In this document: piece by piece, positions 18,907 to 27,689 of the stretch | Position numbering within the stretch: the first letter of the stretch is position 1 | Layout: the number at the start of each line of letters is the position of its first letter | DNA from: Cytobacillus depressus | Lineage (GTDB): Bacteria > Bacillota > Bacilli > Bacillales > Cytobacillaceae | Reading direction: 5' to 3' | Length of the DNA stretch: 64,000 bases | NCBI RefSeq assembly: GCF_008923245.1 | Contig: NZ_WBOS01000002.1 | Coordinates: 248,001-312,000, forward strand | Translations under genes and position numbers: made by a program | Notes under the pieces: model-generated | Database searches by the model: none | Seen by the model: the letters and a program-made list of their open reading frames with translations, nothing else | What the model was told of the DNA's origin: nothing

Positions 18907-19083
18907 ATGTTATCAAATATTGGTTTTCCTGGCTTAATCTTAATACTTGTTCTTGCCCTTATCATTTTTGGACCGAAAAAGCTTCCGGAAATTGGAAGGT
19001 CATTAGGTGAGTCATTAAGGGAATTTAAAAAATCAACAAAAGGCATTATGGATGATTCAGAAGATAATAACACAAAAAAATAG
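18907..19083 (+). CDS. tatA: Twin-arginine translocase subunit TatA
   Basis: This 58-residue TatA has one membrane helix ([14 protein letters not shown]), the family hinge [20 protein letters not shown] forming the amphipathic helix, and a charged tail. The N terminus [13 protein letters not shown] is most like B. subtilis TatAd. I chose ATG 18907 with AAGGGG about nine bases upstream; the GTG at 18898 lies too close to it. No tatC is adjacent, so the subunit must work with a TatC encoded elsewhere. Confidence 0.92.
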   Translation: MLSNIGFPGLILILVLALIIFGPKKLPEIGRSLGESLREFKKSTKGIMDDSEDNNTKK

Positions 19084-19095
19084 TGTAATTTAAAT

Positions 19096-19129
19096 AAAAA
19101 GATGAGGATCATTTGTCCTCATCTTTTTA
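19096..19129. terminator. Bidirectional terminator between tatA and the yfhP-like gene
   Basis: The stem AAAGATGAGGA/TCCTCATCTTT is flanked by an A-run and a T-run, between convergent genes. Confidence 0.9.
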
Positions 19130-20002
19130 TTTAATCTCACTTTTCTCAATATATTCAAATAAAAAAGATTGCCCATTTCGATAAAACCGCGGGTCATATA
19201 AGCCGAGGCGATCCTCGTTATTGACGAGAACGACAAATGGGGCCCATTCATAAAGTGTTTTTGCCTCGGGACGTTCCTTAAATAATTGGTCTAAATTAGT
19301 ATCCCCGGCGGACTGTAGAACATATTGGACTTTTGGGCCTGTGAATACAGTATCTTGAAAAATCATTACTTCATCATTTTTTTTTGTAATAACAGAGAAA
19401 GTCCACGGAATAAAGGCAGCAGACAGAGCGATTTGATCATAATCATTCTCATATTGCTTGTAAATAAAATACCCTTGTGATGTTTGAATGATGAGATGAA
19501 GAGCAATGAAGACCCATGCCATTTTATAATAATAAGGCGCTTTTGCTTTCTTTTTCTTCGATAAAATGAAAGCTATGCCTAGAATAGCCCAAAACACTAA
19601 ATCGACGATAGGAATTGTTCCGAATGTAATCCTCTTCAAGGAAAAAGGTTCAAAATAGCCAGTTCCCCAAGCATTGAAAAGATCACTTGTATCATGGATA
19701 AAAACCGCCAGCCAGCCAAGTAGAAATAGTTTATAATCTTTTACATTAAAAAGCCATATACAAATGAGATAAAATAACAGTGCCCAAAAAGGTGTTAAAA
19801 AGATGGAGTGGGTAATGCCCCGATGCCACATTTGGTAATGGCCAGCTGTGTCCCAAAGCTTAGAGATCACATCAATATCAGGAATAAGGCTTGCTCCAAC
19901 TGCTGTTACAAGATAGGCCTTTTTGTATTTTTTATCCAAATTTGTTTTATCGACAGTTCCGTATAATGCAAGGCCGAATAAGGTATGAGTAATCGAATCC
20001 AA
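19127..20002 (-). CDS. YdjM/YfhP-type membrane-bound metal-dependent hydrolase
   Basis: This 291-residue membrane protein has the family's N-terminal motif SITHTLFGLALYG, a metal-binding-like PDIDV segment (GASLIPDIDVISKLW) and MWHRGITHSIFLTPFWAL. Several membrane helices follow, with a second histidine in VFIHDTSDLFNAWGT. These His/Asp motifs define the LexA-binding, inner membrane-associated hydrolase family (YdjM), which includes B. subtilis YfhP. The start is TTG at 20002, seven bases after GGAGGTGA. Substrate is unknown. The C-terminal 100 residues form a soluble domain. Confidence 0.82.
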   Translation of the reverse strand: MDSITHTLFGLALYGTVDKTNLDKKYKKAYLVTAVGASLIPDIDVISKLWDTAGHYQMWHRGITHSIFLTPFWALLFYLICIWLFNVKDYKLFLLGWLAVFIHDTSDLFNAWGTGYFEPFSLKRITFGTIPIVDLVFWAILGIAFILSKKKKAKAPYYYKMAWVFIALHLIIQTSQGYFIYKQYENDYDQIALSAAFIPWTFSVITKKNDEVMIFQDTVFTGPKVQYVLQSAGDTNLDQLFKERPEAKTLYEWAPFVVLVNNEDRLGLYDPRFYRNGQSFLFEYIEKSEIK

Positions 20003-20180
20003 ATGGTCACCTCCAGCACAATTGTGAATTGTCCTTTCATTATAGAGACATTCTACCATTAAAGCTATTTTCAGTTAATAAAAAAGATCGTTCAGACAAT
20101 ATTTACAGTCTTGCAATCTGTTTTTTTAAAATGATAAAATTAAAGGTATGATTAAATTTGAGAGTCAGCGAGGAATTAAC

Positions 20181-21761
20181 ATGGGCAATCATTTAAAAGA
20201 AGAAGTTTTATCACGCAGAACTTTTGCAATTATTTCTCACCCAGATGCAGGTAAAACGACATTAACAGAAAAGCTCCTTCTATTTGGAGGCGCCATTAGA
20301 GATGCTGGGACGGTAAAGGGAAAGAAAACCGGCAAATATGCAACGAGTGACTGGATGGAAATTGAGAAACAGCGGGGGATTTCTGTTACATCTAGTGTTA
20401 TGCAGTTTGACTATAACGGATCTCGTGTTAATATTTTGGACACACCAGGGCACCAAGATTTCAGTGAAGATACGTATCGGACATTAACAGCTGTAGACAG
20501 TGCGGTTATGATTATCGATTCCGCTAAAGGGATTGAAGAACAAACGTTAAAGCTTTTTAAAGTATGCCGAATGAGAGGCATCCCTATTTTTACTTTTATT
20601 AATAAATTAGACCGTCAAGGAAGATCACCCTTAGAGCTTCTTGCCGAGCTCGAGGAAGTAATGGGCATTGAATCATATCCGATGAATTGGCCGATTGGCA
20701 TGGGGAAAGAATTCCTCGGCATTTACGATCGCTTTAACAATCGGATCGAGCAATTTCGTGTCGATGAGAAAGAACGCTTTATCTCATTAAATGAAGACGG
20801 GGAAATCGAAGGGGATCACAGTTTAAAGGCATCAGGGCTTTATGAGCAAACTCTTGAGGAGATTATGCTGTTAAATGAGGCTGGGAATGAATTTTCTGTC
20901 GAAAAAATAAAGGAAGGGGAACTTACTCCCGTTTTCTTTGGCAGTGCTTTAACGAATTTTGGCGTGCAAACCTTTTTAGAATCTTATTTGCAGTTTGCAC
21001 CGCCTCCACAAGCCCGCAATTCAACTTCAGGTGAAATTGATCCTTTATCCGAAAGCTTTTCAGGCTTCATTTTCAAAATTCAAGCGAATATGAATCCTGC
21101 TCACCGTGATCGTATTGCTTTTTTAAGGATTTGTTCGGGACGTTTTGAAAGAGGCATGTCAGTCAATCTTCCACGGCTTGGGAAGCAAATCAAGCTTGCA
21201 CAGTCAACGCAATTTATGGCAGATGACAGAAGCACGGTCGATGAAGCTGTAAGTGGTGATATTATTGGAATTTATGATACAGGAACATATCAAATTGGCG
21301 ATACGTTAACGTCCGGTAAGGACAATTTCCAATTTGACCGCCTGCCGCAATTTACACCAGAACTTTTCGTTAAAGTTTATGCCAAAAATGTCATGAAGCA
21401 AAAGCATTTCCATAAAGGCATTCAACAGCTTGTGCAAGAAGGGGCAATTCAGCTGTATAAAACCGTTAGAACCGAAGATTTATTATTAGGAGCGGTTGGG
21501 CAGCTTCAATTTGAAGTGTTTGAACATAGAATGAAAAATGAATACAATACGGAAGTCATTATGGAAAGAATTGGTTCGAAAATTGTCCGCTGGGTTGAAG
21601 GCGATGACGTGAATGAGAACCTTTCAAGTTCACGGAGCATGCTTGTACATGATCGTTATGAAAAGAAAGTATTTTTATTTGAAAATGATTTTGCCCTACG
21701 TTGGTTCCAAGAAAAAAATCCAGATGTGAAATTATATAATCCAATGGATTCAGAACATTAA
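20181..21761 (+). CDS. prfC: Peptide chain release factor 3 (GTPase)
   Basis: This 526-residue translational GTPase recycles RF1/RF2 from the ribosome after peptide release. The G domain motifs are SHPDAGKTT (P-loop), [20 protein letters not shown] (switch I, RF3-type), DTPGHQDF (G3) and NKLD (G4); domains II and III follow. The motif [12 protein letters not shown] separates RF3 from EF-G and TetM proteins. I chose ATG 20181 after a GCGAGGA site; an upstream ATG at 20148 would add 11 residues not expected in the family. RF3 is patchy among Bacillaceae and, as I recall, absent from B. subtilis. Confidence 0.95.
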   Translation: MGNHLKEEVLSRRTFAIISHPDAGKTTLTEKLLLFGGAIRDAGTVKGKKTGKYATSDWMEIEKQRGISVTSSVMQFDYNGSRVNILDTPGHQDFSEDTYRTLTAVDSAVMIIDSAKGIEEQTLKLFKVCRMRGIPIFTFINKLDRQGRSPLELLAELEEVMGIESYPMNWPIGMGKEFLGIYDRFNNRIEQFRVDEKERFISLNEDGEIEGDHSLKASGLYEQTLEEIMLLNEAGNEFSVEKIKEGELTPVFFGSALTNFGVQTFLESYLQFAPPPQARNSTSGEIDPLSESFSGFIFKIQANMNPAHRDRIAFLRICSGRFERGMSVNLPRLGKQIKLAQSTQFMADDRSTVDEAVSGDIIGIYDTGTYQIGDTLTSGKDNFQFDRLPQFTPELFVKVYAKNVMKQKHFHKGIQQLVQEGAIQLYKTVRTEDLLLGAVGQLQFEVFEHRMKNEYNTEVIMERIGSKIVRWVEGDDVNENLSSSRSMLVHDRYEKKVFLFENDFALRWFQEKNPDVKLYNPMDSEH

Positions 21762-21784
21762 TAAGAGCATAAATAAGTAATTTT

Positions 21785-21815
21785 AAAAACGGTTCTCTTA
21801 TGGGAACCGTTTTTA
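21785..21815 (+). terminator. Terminator of prfC
   Basis: The stem AAAACGGTTC/GGAACCGTTTT is followed by T-rich sequence, 24 bases after the stop codon. Confidence 0.9.
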
Positions 21816-21823
21816 ATTTATTT

Positions 21824-21948
21824 TGTCTAGCTCCAGCGCCTAGCCCCTCGAGGTCATAAGCCAATCCATCAAGAAGGTTAAAGAACAAACCTTCTAGCTG
21901 GCTTGTCTTATGCTTGTCGGGGCTGAACAAGGCGCCTCCGCTTTTCTA
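21824..21948 (+). repeat. Modular dispersed repeat, copy B
   Basis: It starts TGTCTAGCTCCAGCGCCTA, contains CTCGAGGTCATAAGCCAATCC, a central hairpin (GAAGGTT...AACCTTC) and GCTTGTCGGGGCTGAACAAGG, and ends CTTTTC. The central stem differs from copies C and E but still pairs. It lies between prfC and nhaC. Confidence 0.85.
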
Positions 21949-22074
21949 GTTGACACAGTGTGAGAATAATATTATATTAAAATCATAATATTACTTTAGT
22001 GCTAAAAAGCGTTTAAGCGAAATAGTGCGAATAAATCTATTTGAATGCCTCAAATATCTAAGGAGTGTCACATC

Positions 22075-23472
22075 ATGAATGAAATACAACCGAAAATAAC
22101 GCTCAAGCCTGTTGAGGCATTGATCATTACGGTTATTATTCTCGGCGGAATAAGCAGTGCCATCATCTTTGCTGGTGTTGTACCTCATATTCCGATTGTT
22201 TTAGCCATTATTTGTCTATTATTATATGGACTAATAAAAAAAGTGAATTTGAAGGAATTAGAAGAAGGTTTAACAACTGGAGCGAAATCTGGGCTTGGAG
22301 CTGTCTTCATCTTTTTCTTTATCGGTATGCTAATAAGCAGTTGGATGGCAAGTGGTACGATTCCAACTTTTATCTATGCTGCGCTAGAAACAGTTGATGG
22401 CAAGTTTTTCTATGCGATTGCTTTTATTGTTTCTTCCATTATTGGAATAAGTGTGGGAAGCTCGTTAACGACGGCTGCAACGATTGGTGTTGCCTTTATG
22501 AGTGTATCCAATGCACTCGGTTTGTCAGATGCAATTACAGCAGGTGCTGTTATTTCTGGAGCATTCTTCGGAGATAAAATGTCTCCACTTTCAGATACGA
22601 CTAGCTTAGCGTCTATGATTGTCAAGGTGGACTTATTTGACCATATTAAGAATATGGCTTGGACGACTGTTCCAGCCTTTGTCTTGTCAAGCGTCTTGTT
22701 TGCACTATTATCTCCTTCAGAAGCTTCCCCTAATTTTGCTAAAATCGTGCTTTTAAAAAATACGTTAATGGATCAAGGATATGTCCATTGGTATTCTTTA
22801 CTGCCATTAATTATTTTAGCTTATTTAGCGGTGAAAAAAGTGTCGGCCATTATGACGCTTTCTGCGAGTGTCATCTCGGCTTTATTAATAAGCTTCTTCG
22901 TACAAAAAGATTTTGACATTACTATGATGATGAATCTTCTATATTCTGGCTTTCAATCAAACACTGGAGTACAAGATGTTGATTCTCTCCTTACAAGAGG
23001 AGGGATGGAAAGCATGATGTTTTCCATTTCGTTAGTCTTGTTAGCTCTTTCCATGGGAGGTCTTCTCGTTAAGTTAGGAATATTGCCTGCATTATTAGAA
23101 GGGATAAAGAATTTTATTAACAATATTCCGGTATTAATATCCTCAACAGCAGGAACGGCAATCGGTATTAATTTTCTGCTTGGTGAACAATACTTATCCA
23201 TCTTATTAACCGGGAATGCATTTCAGGAGGCATATGAAAAAGCTGGACTCCATCCGAAAAATCTTTCTCGAGTATTAGAGGACGCTGGAACCGTAATTAA
23301 CCCGCTTGTCCCTTGGAGTATTTGTGGAGTCTTTTTAACAAGTGTTTTAGGTGTTGAAACGATTCAATATTTGCCTTTTACTTTCTTTTGCTTACTATCA
23401 CCAATTATTACTGTTTTATATGGATTGACAGGCCTAAAAATTACTAAAAAAAGTGAAAAAGCGGTTGCGTAA
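22075..23472 (+). CDS. nhaC: NhaC-family Na+/H+ antiporter
   Basis: This 465-residue polytopic membrane protein has about 11-12 helices. Family blocks include GLGAVFIFFFIGMLISSWMA, SVGSSLTTAATIGVAFM, GDKMSPLSDTTSLA and, near the C terminus, EDAGTVINPLVPWSICG. NhaC proteins exchange external Na+ and H+ for sodium and pH homeostasis. The related MleN exchanges malate/H+ for lactate/Na+, so an organic-acid coupled role cannot be excluded. AAGGAGTG precedes the ATG. The terminator overlaps the last codons. Confidence 0.87.
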   Translation: MNEIQPKITLKPVEALIITVIILGGISSAIIFAGVVPHIPIVLAIICLLLYGLIKKVNLKELEEGLTTGAKSGLGAVFIFFFIGMLISSWMASGTIPTFIYAALETVDGKFFYAIAFIVSSIIGISVGSSLTTAATIGVAFMSVSNALGLSDAITAGAVISGAFFGDKMSPLSDTTSLASMIVKVDLFDHIKNMAWTTVPAFVLSSVLFALLSPSEASPNFAKIVLLKNTLMDQGYVHWYSLLPLIILAYLAVKKVSAIMTLSASVISALLISFFVQKDFDITMMMNLLYSGFQSNTGVQDVDSLLTRGGMESMMFSISLVLLALSMGGLLVKLGILPALLEGIKNFINNIPVLISSTAGTAIGINFLLGEQYLSILLTGNAFQEAYEKAGLHPKNLSRVLEDAGTVINPLVPWSICGVFLTSVLGVETIQYLPFTFFCLLSPIITVLYGLTGLKITKKSEKAVA

Positions 23473-23492
23473 TACCGCCTTTTCACTTTTTT
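23448..23492 (+). terminator. Terminator overlapping the nhaC stop codon
   Basis: AAAAAGTGAAAAAGCGGT pairs with ACCGCCTTTTCACTTTTTT around the stop codon; one base is bulged. Confidence 0.85.
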
Positions 23493-23615
23493 GTCTTTGT
23501 ATGTTCAGCTCGTGTCAAAAGTTGCAGGAAATTAATTGGAAATTATTTAGGAAATGAAAATATTTATCTTCAATTAAGAGCAAAATATAATATCGATATG
23601 TGGTTGGTGATGGGA

Positions 23616-24089
23616 ATGAAATCTCTAACTAAACTGGAAGCGATATTATGGAGTATCGCTCTGCCCGGGTTTAGTCAGTTATTATCTGGACAATTATTTA
23701 AGGGAACTTTATTTGTCCTGCTTGAAATTGTGATTAATGTATATAGTAATTTTAATTTAGCTATCATATATAGCTTTATGGGAGAAATCAATCAGGCGAT
23801 TGAAATTACGAATTTTCAGTGGTTGATGTTCTATCCATGTTTATATATGTTTGCAATGTGGGATTCTTATCGAACTGCTATGGATGAAAAAGAAGAGTTG
23901 TCCTTTCTTCCTTTCGTCTTTAGCGCCTATTTTATAACGGTCGGTTTAATGTATTCAACGAAAGTAACGATATTTGGAATATTAATTGGACCTGTTTTTT
24001 TCCCGATGCTTTTCTTAATTCCAGGCTTGTTCGTTGGATTTTTATTAAGGTGGCTTATTTTGTCCATCTTAAAACAACGGACCATTTAA
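23616..24089 (+). CDS. Multi-pass membrane protein of unknown function
   Basis: This protein of 157 residues from ATG 23616 is one I do not recognise. It has four or five hydrophobic segments and an N-terminal motif WSIALPGFSQLLSGQLFKGT. That motif resembles the TM2-type LPGxGQ..G.YxKG pattern found in small Firmicute membrane proteins. A conserved-looking MWDSYRTAMDEKEE loop is cytoplasmic by charge. The exact start is uncertain, because in-frame starts at 23598 and 23610 are also possible. It is a single gene closed by a terminator. Confidence 0.7.
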   Translation: MKSLTKLEAILWSIALPGFSQLLSGQLFKGTLFVLLEIVINVYSNFNLAIIYSFMGEINQAIEITNFQWLMFYPCLYMFAMWDSYRTAMDEKEELSFLPFVFSAYFITVGLMYSTKVTIFGILIGPVFFPMLFLIPGLFVGFLLRWLILSILKQRTI

Positions 24090-24111
24090 AAATGATACAT
24101 ACTTAGTTTAT

Positions 24112-24147
24112 TGGCTTTAACAAAGGAAATTGTTAAGGCTTTTTTCG
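24112..24147 (+). terminator. Terminator of the gene at 23616
   Basis: GGCTTTAACAA pairs with TTGTTAAGGC with one mismatch and is followed by TTTTTTCG. Confidence 0.85.
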
Positions 24148-24171
24148 TTTTTTAAAACTTTTTATTATTAA

Positions 24172-24201
24172 ACCCCCAAAAATCGCCTATCCCTATCCGT
24201 A
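24172..24201 (+). promoter_or_regulatory. Candidate SigI promoter of the DUF5667 gene
   Basis: ACCCCC (24172-24177) with a following A-run and CGTA (24198-24201), separated by exactly 20 bases, is repeated with identical geometry before sigI at 25555-25584. C-rich -35 and CGWA -10 elements are the reported SigI-type pattern. CGTA lies 55 bases before the ATG. Confidence 0.7.
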
Positions 24202-24255
24202 CAGTTGTAGTGAAATACAGCGGCCGCTATTTAAAATACTACGAGGTGAATACGG

Positions 24256-25473
24256 ATGAAATTTCTTTCTAACAAGGAACTAAACAAAGTGGGAAAGGCC
24301 ACTTTAGCATTAGTATTAGCAGGAACATTTACATTTTCTACAATTCATGCTTTAGCAGCCGAAGATACAACTGACACCAAAAAATTCGCAAGGGTCAACC
24401 TTGAAAATTTAACACAAGAAAATACTGTACAAGCAGAAAATATAGATTTAGATATAACGACTAATGAACAAAAAGATGTGGAAGATGTAAAAAAACCTTC
24501 CCTTTTACCAGGCAGCTTTTTCTACTTTGCAAAAATTACTTTAGAAAAAGTTAAATTAGCCCTAACATTAGATCAGGAAAAGGAAGCAAAATTACTAGCA
24601 GAATTTGCCTCCGAACGTCTAGCTGAAGCAGAGGCCCTTTTAGTAGATAGCAAAGAAGAGGAAGCATTGAAAGTTATTGAAAAGGCTATTGAAAATTTAA
24701 CAAAAGCTGAAAAAGAAGCGAATGACAATAAAAACGATACAACTAACGAGGAACCTACTAAAGAAGACAGTGAAAAAGATGAGCAAAATTCAGAACAGAA
24801 AGCTGTAACTGAAGAAGAGCCTTCGAAAGACAAAGTAAATGTGAAAGAAAAGGTTACAGTTGAAAATTCTGATGATGAATTACAACAACTTATTTCACAA
24901 AACATTATTGCTTTAAAAGCAGCTATGGAAAAAGTGAAAAATCCAGTTGCTAAAGCAGCACTGCAAAAGAACATTGAAAAAAGCTATGCAAAATTAGCTA
25001 AAAAGATTGAAAAACTTGATAAAAAGTATACAAAGGAAGAAAAGTCATTAAAGACGATTGTTGAAAAAACAACAGCAGAAGTTCAATTGATCAAAGACGA
25101 ATCCGCAGTTAACTCAACTACCGAAACCGTAGAGAATAAAGTAGCTAAGGATGAAAACGCTACTGTTCCTGTGAATACAGTTAAAGAACAGGCGAAAAAA
25201 CAAAAGCAAGAGAATAAAGCCAAGGCGGCTGAGCAGCATGCTGAAGCTAAAAAAGCTCATGAGTTAGCGAAGCAACATGTAAAGCAAATACGTGAGGAAG
25301 CGAAAACAGAAATAAAACAAATACGTGAAATTGCAAAACAAGAGGCGAAGCAAGCCCGTGAAGAAGTTAAACAACAGAAAAAGGAAATAAAAGAGGCTAG
25401 AATACATCAAGAACCAAAACAAAAAAACAAGGGTCATGAGGATATAGAAGATAAAGGAAACGGGAAAAACTAA
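24256..25473 (+). CDS. Secreted DUF5667-domain protein with a long coiled-coil tail
   Basis: This 405-residue exported protein has a signal peptide (about 1-35, ending IHALAAED) and a DUF5667-like domain (about 82-150: LLPGSFFYFAKITLEKVKLA followed by EFASERLAEAEAL). An acidic linker follows (about 155-205), then a second helical segment (about 210-290). A Lys/Glu/Ala/Gln-rich coiled coil (about 310-395) repeats AKQ-EAKQ-RE units. No enzymatic motif is seen. A SigI-type promoter matching that of the next operon suggests it belongs to the SigI regulon and acts in the cell envelope, perhaps as a sensor or wall-associated protein; this is inference. The ribosome binding site is GAGGTG. Confidence 0.82.
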   Translation: MKFLSNKELNKVGKATLALVLAGTFTFSTIHALAAEDTTDTKKFARVNLENLTQENTVQAENIDLDITTNEQKDVEDVKKPSLLPGSFFYFAKITLEKVKLALTLDQEKEAKLLAEFASERLAEAEALLVDSKEEEALKVIEKAIENLTKAEKEANDNKNDTTNEEPTKEDSEKDEQNSEQKAVTEEEPSKDKVNVKEKVTVENSDDELQQLISQNIIALKAAMEKVKNPVAKAALQKNIEKSYAKLAKKIEKLDKKYTKEEKSLKTIVEKTTAEVQLIKDESAVNSTTETVENKVAKDENATVPVNTVKEQAKKQKQENKAKAAEQHAEAKKAHELAKQHVKQIREEAKTEIKQIREIAKQEAKQAREEVKQQKKEIKEARIHQEPKQKNKGHEDIEDKGNGKN

Positions 25474-25505
25474 GCAAAGAATCTTTTACTTTCAAGAACA
25501 ACATT

Positions 25506-25542
25506 GAAAAGAGGACTTTAGTGAAAGGTTCTCTTTTCCTTA
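25506..25542 (+). terminator. Probable terminator of the DUF5667 gene
   Basis: GAAAAGAG (25506-25513) pairs with CTCTTTTC (25531-25538), with additional inner pairing. The T-tract is short. Confidence 0.6.
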
Positions 25543-25554
25543 TCAAATAGCTAT

Positions 25555-25584
25555 CCCCCCTAAAAAACGTTCCTCACCAACGTA
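25555..25584 (+). promoter_or_regulatory. Candidate autoregulatory SigI promoter of sigI-rsgI
   Basis: CCCCCC (25555-25560) plus TAAAAAA, then CGTA (25581-25584) after a 20-base spacer, is the same layout as at 24172-24201. CGTA lies 36 bases before the TTG start of sigI. SigI is known to activate its own operon in B. subtilis. Confidence 0.75.
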
Positions 25585-25619
25585 TGATATAATGTGTTTT
25601 GGATAAAGAGGTGAGGCTA

Positions 25620-26366
25620 TTGCTAAGCATGTTGTTCATGGTAAAAAAACGAAAAAGGACAATGGAAGAAACAGTTCATTTAATCCAGCAAGGTGATACA
25701 AAACTGCAAAATGAACTTATCCGTTCTTATAAACCATTTATAGCAAAAACAGTGTCATCTGTCTGCAAAAGATACATACATGAGTCAGATGATGAATTTA
25801 GTATTGGGTTGATTGCTTTTAATGAAGCGATACAAAAATATTCTCCCGAGAAAGGAAGTTCATTAATTAGCTTCTCTGAAGTAATTATTAAGAGAAGGGT
25901 TATTGATTATATTCGGACTCAGGCTAAGCATCAAAATTTTAAAATTGATTATAGCTCCACTGATAATGATGAAGATCAGAACAATGCTTCGATTGAAAAT
26001 GAACTCTCAATTGATGATTTTAAAAGGAAGACTGATGAAGAATTAAGAAGGGAAGAAATCCTTCAATTTAACGAAGTTCTTGGACAATATGACCTTTCCT
26101 TTTCAGATTTAGTTCAGCAATCACCTAAACATGCTGATGCGAGAAAAAATGCCATGAATGTTGCGAAACTAATAGCAGATAATGAGGAATTAAAACAAAT
26201 ATTACTTGAAAAGAAAAGACTGCCAATCAAACAAATTGAGAATTCTGTTTCAATTAGTAGGAAAACAATAGAGAGAAATAGAAAATACATTATTGCCATG
26301 TCGCTCATCTTAATTGGTGATTATGTTTATTTAAGGGATTATATAAAAGGGGTGTTGGAAACGTGA
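25620..26366 (+). CDS. sigI: RNA polymerase sigma factor SigI
   Basis: This 248-residue sigma-70-family factor in B. subtilis responds to heat and cell-envelope stress. Region 2 is clear (ELIRSYKPFIAKTVSSVCKR, DDEFSIGLIAFNEAIQKYSP, RRVIDYIRTQAK), as is the SigI-specific C-terminal domain with SPKHADARKNAMNVAKLI and the helix-turn-helix VSISRKTIERNRKYIIAM. I chose TTG 25620, placed by AGAGGTG just upstream; it gives the N terminus MLSMLFMVKKRKRTM, like B. subtilis SigI. The gene overlaps rsgI by four bases (GTGA), so the two are translationally coupled. Confidence 0.93.
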   Translation: MLSMLFMVKKRKRTMEETVHLIQQGDTKLQNELIRSYKPFIAKTVSSVCKRYIHESDDEFSIGLIAFNEAIQKYSPEKGSSLISFSEVIIKRRVIDYIRTQAKHQNFKIDYSSTDNDEDQNNASIENELSIDDFKRKTDEELRREEILQFNEVLGQYDLSFSDLVQQSPKHADARKNAMNVAKLIADNEELKQILLEKKRLPIKQIENSVSISRKTIERNRKYIIAMSLILIGDYVYLRDYIKGVLET

Positions 26367-27670
26367 AAACAGGCATTATTATGGAAATTAACGAACGTTT
26401 TTTAACACTATTAACTCCAGAAGGTGAATTTCTAAAAGCTCAAAAGCTTGACAGACCCTATCAGCTTGGTCAAGAAATAGATTTTTTTCCTCTTAATCAT
26501 GAAGAGATAAAAAAGCCGTCATTATTATCCTTTTTATCAAACTTAAAAGGAAAGGCAGCTATTGCTACGGCAATAATGATCATGTTAATTTCTTTTACAA
26601 TATTTCCAATGAATAAAGGTAATGAAGTCTATGCATATATGTCAATCGAAATGGAACCGAGTATTGAATTAGGTGTCAATGACAAGTTCCAAGTGATTGA
26701 AATTCTGCCTAACAATAAAGATGGGGAACAAATAGTGAATCAAATTCATAATTGGAAAAAGAAAAACATTCAAGAAATTACTAACCAGATTATGGAAGAG
26801 GTAAAAAAGCAAGGATTGATTAGCGAGCAACAAGAATTAGTTATTGCGACGACAAATGTTCAAAATGAGAAAAAAGAGCTAGAAGCCAAATGGGAAAAAA
26901 AGATAATTGGAATTAAGGAAGAGATTCAAAAAAAGAATATAGCAGTAAAAGTAATGGCCGCATCCCCTGAAGAGAGGAAGGCTGCGAAAGAAAAAGGCGT
27001 TTCCATAGGAGACTATAAAGCCAATCAAATAAAAAAAGATTCCAGAAACGAAAAAAATGGGAAGCAGAAAAATGGCAATAGCAATGGCAGTGGCAATAGC
27101 AATAGCAATAGCAATAGCAATAGCAATAGCAATAGCAATAGCAATAGCAATAGCAATGGCAATGGCAATAGCAATAAAAAGCCAACTAATGCCAATCATC
27201 AAAACAACACTGGAAACAGTCAAAGCAATGGTAATCATGGAAATCAGGATAAAAATCGCTCCGTCATTCCACCTGGCCAAGTGAAAAAAGAACAACAAGT
27301 CAATCAAAAAAACGAGATAAATAAGGCAGTTAAGAAACAGGAAATAAAAACAATCCCTCCGGGACAAGAAAAGAAAAAAGAACAATCCGGCAATAACAAT
27401 GGCTTCCAGAATGGCAATGGAAATGGCAATGGAAATTCGCAATTTAAACAGCAACAAAATGGGAATAAATCTTCCGATTACGAAAATGGGTATGAAAAAA
27501 AATCCCCTTCTCAAAATGGACAGGAGAGAAATAATCAACCTGAGACTGAAATGAATGATCAAAACGAAAATAAACATTGGAAAGATACACAAGATAATCA
27601 GAATAATCAAGATAAGCAGAATGATCATAAAGGAAGAGAAAAAGACAACAAGTGGGATAATGAGGATTGA
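26363..27670 (+). CDS. rsgI: Anti-sigma-I factor RsgI with an Asn/Ser-rich C-terminal tail
   Basis: This 435-residue single-pass membrane anti-sigma factor has a cytoplasmic SigI-binding domain (1 to about 62, MEINERFLTLLTPEGEFLKA). The membrane helix is at about 64-82, then the conserved extracytoplasmic juxtamembrane domain (AYMSIEMEPSIEL at 91-103, to about 215). A low-complexity tail carries an (Asn-Ser)n run, NGNGN stretches and two IPPGQ motifs. In most RsgI proteins the juxtamembrane motif reads NPSIE or NPSVE; here Asn is Glu98. Its start overlaps the sigI stop. The tail lacks any recognisable carbohydrate-binding module, unlike clostridial RsgI proteins. Confidence 0.92.
   Translation: MKTGIIMEINERFLTLLTPEGEFLKAQKLDRPYQLGQEIDFFPLNHEEIKKPSLLSFLSNLKGKAAIATAIMIMLISFTIFPMNKGNEVYAYMSIEMEPSIELGVNDKFQVIEILPNNKDGEQIVNQIHNWKKKNIQEITNQIMEEVKKQGLISEQQELVIATTNVQNEKKELEAKWEKKIIGIKEEIQKKNIAVKVMAASPEERKAAKEKGVSIGDYKANQIKKDSRNEKNGKQKNGNSNGSGNSNSNSNSNSNSNSNSNSNSNGNGNSNKKPTNANHQNNTGNSQSNGNHGNQDKNRSVIPPGQVKKEQQVNQKNEINKAVKKQEIKTIPPGQEKKKEQSGNNNGFQNGNGNGNGNSQFKQQQNGNKSSDYENGYEKKSPSQNGQERNNQPETEMNDQNENKHWKDTQDNQNNQDKQNDHKGREKDNKWDNED
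27095..27154 (+). repeat. Perfect hexanucleotide microsatellite inside rsgI
   Basis: Ten uninterrupted units of AATAGC encode (Asn-Ser)10, flanked by imperfect units (AATGGC, AGTGGC) from about 27071 to 27176. A 6-base unit changes length without shifting frame. Confidence 0.97.
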
Positions 27671-27689
27671 AATATTTATAACCATCAAC

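Noticed and set aside
27071..27176. The AATAGC array as a phase-variation switch
   Set aside because: The unit is six bases, so changes keep the frame; on/off switching is not expected, only length variation.
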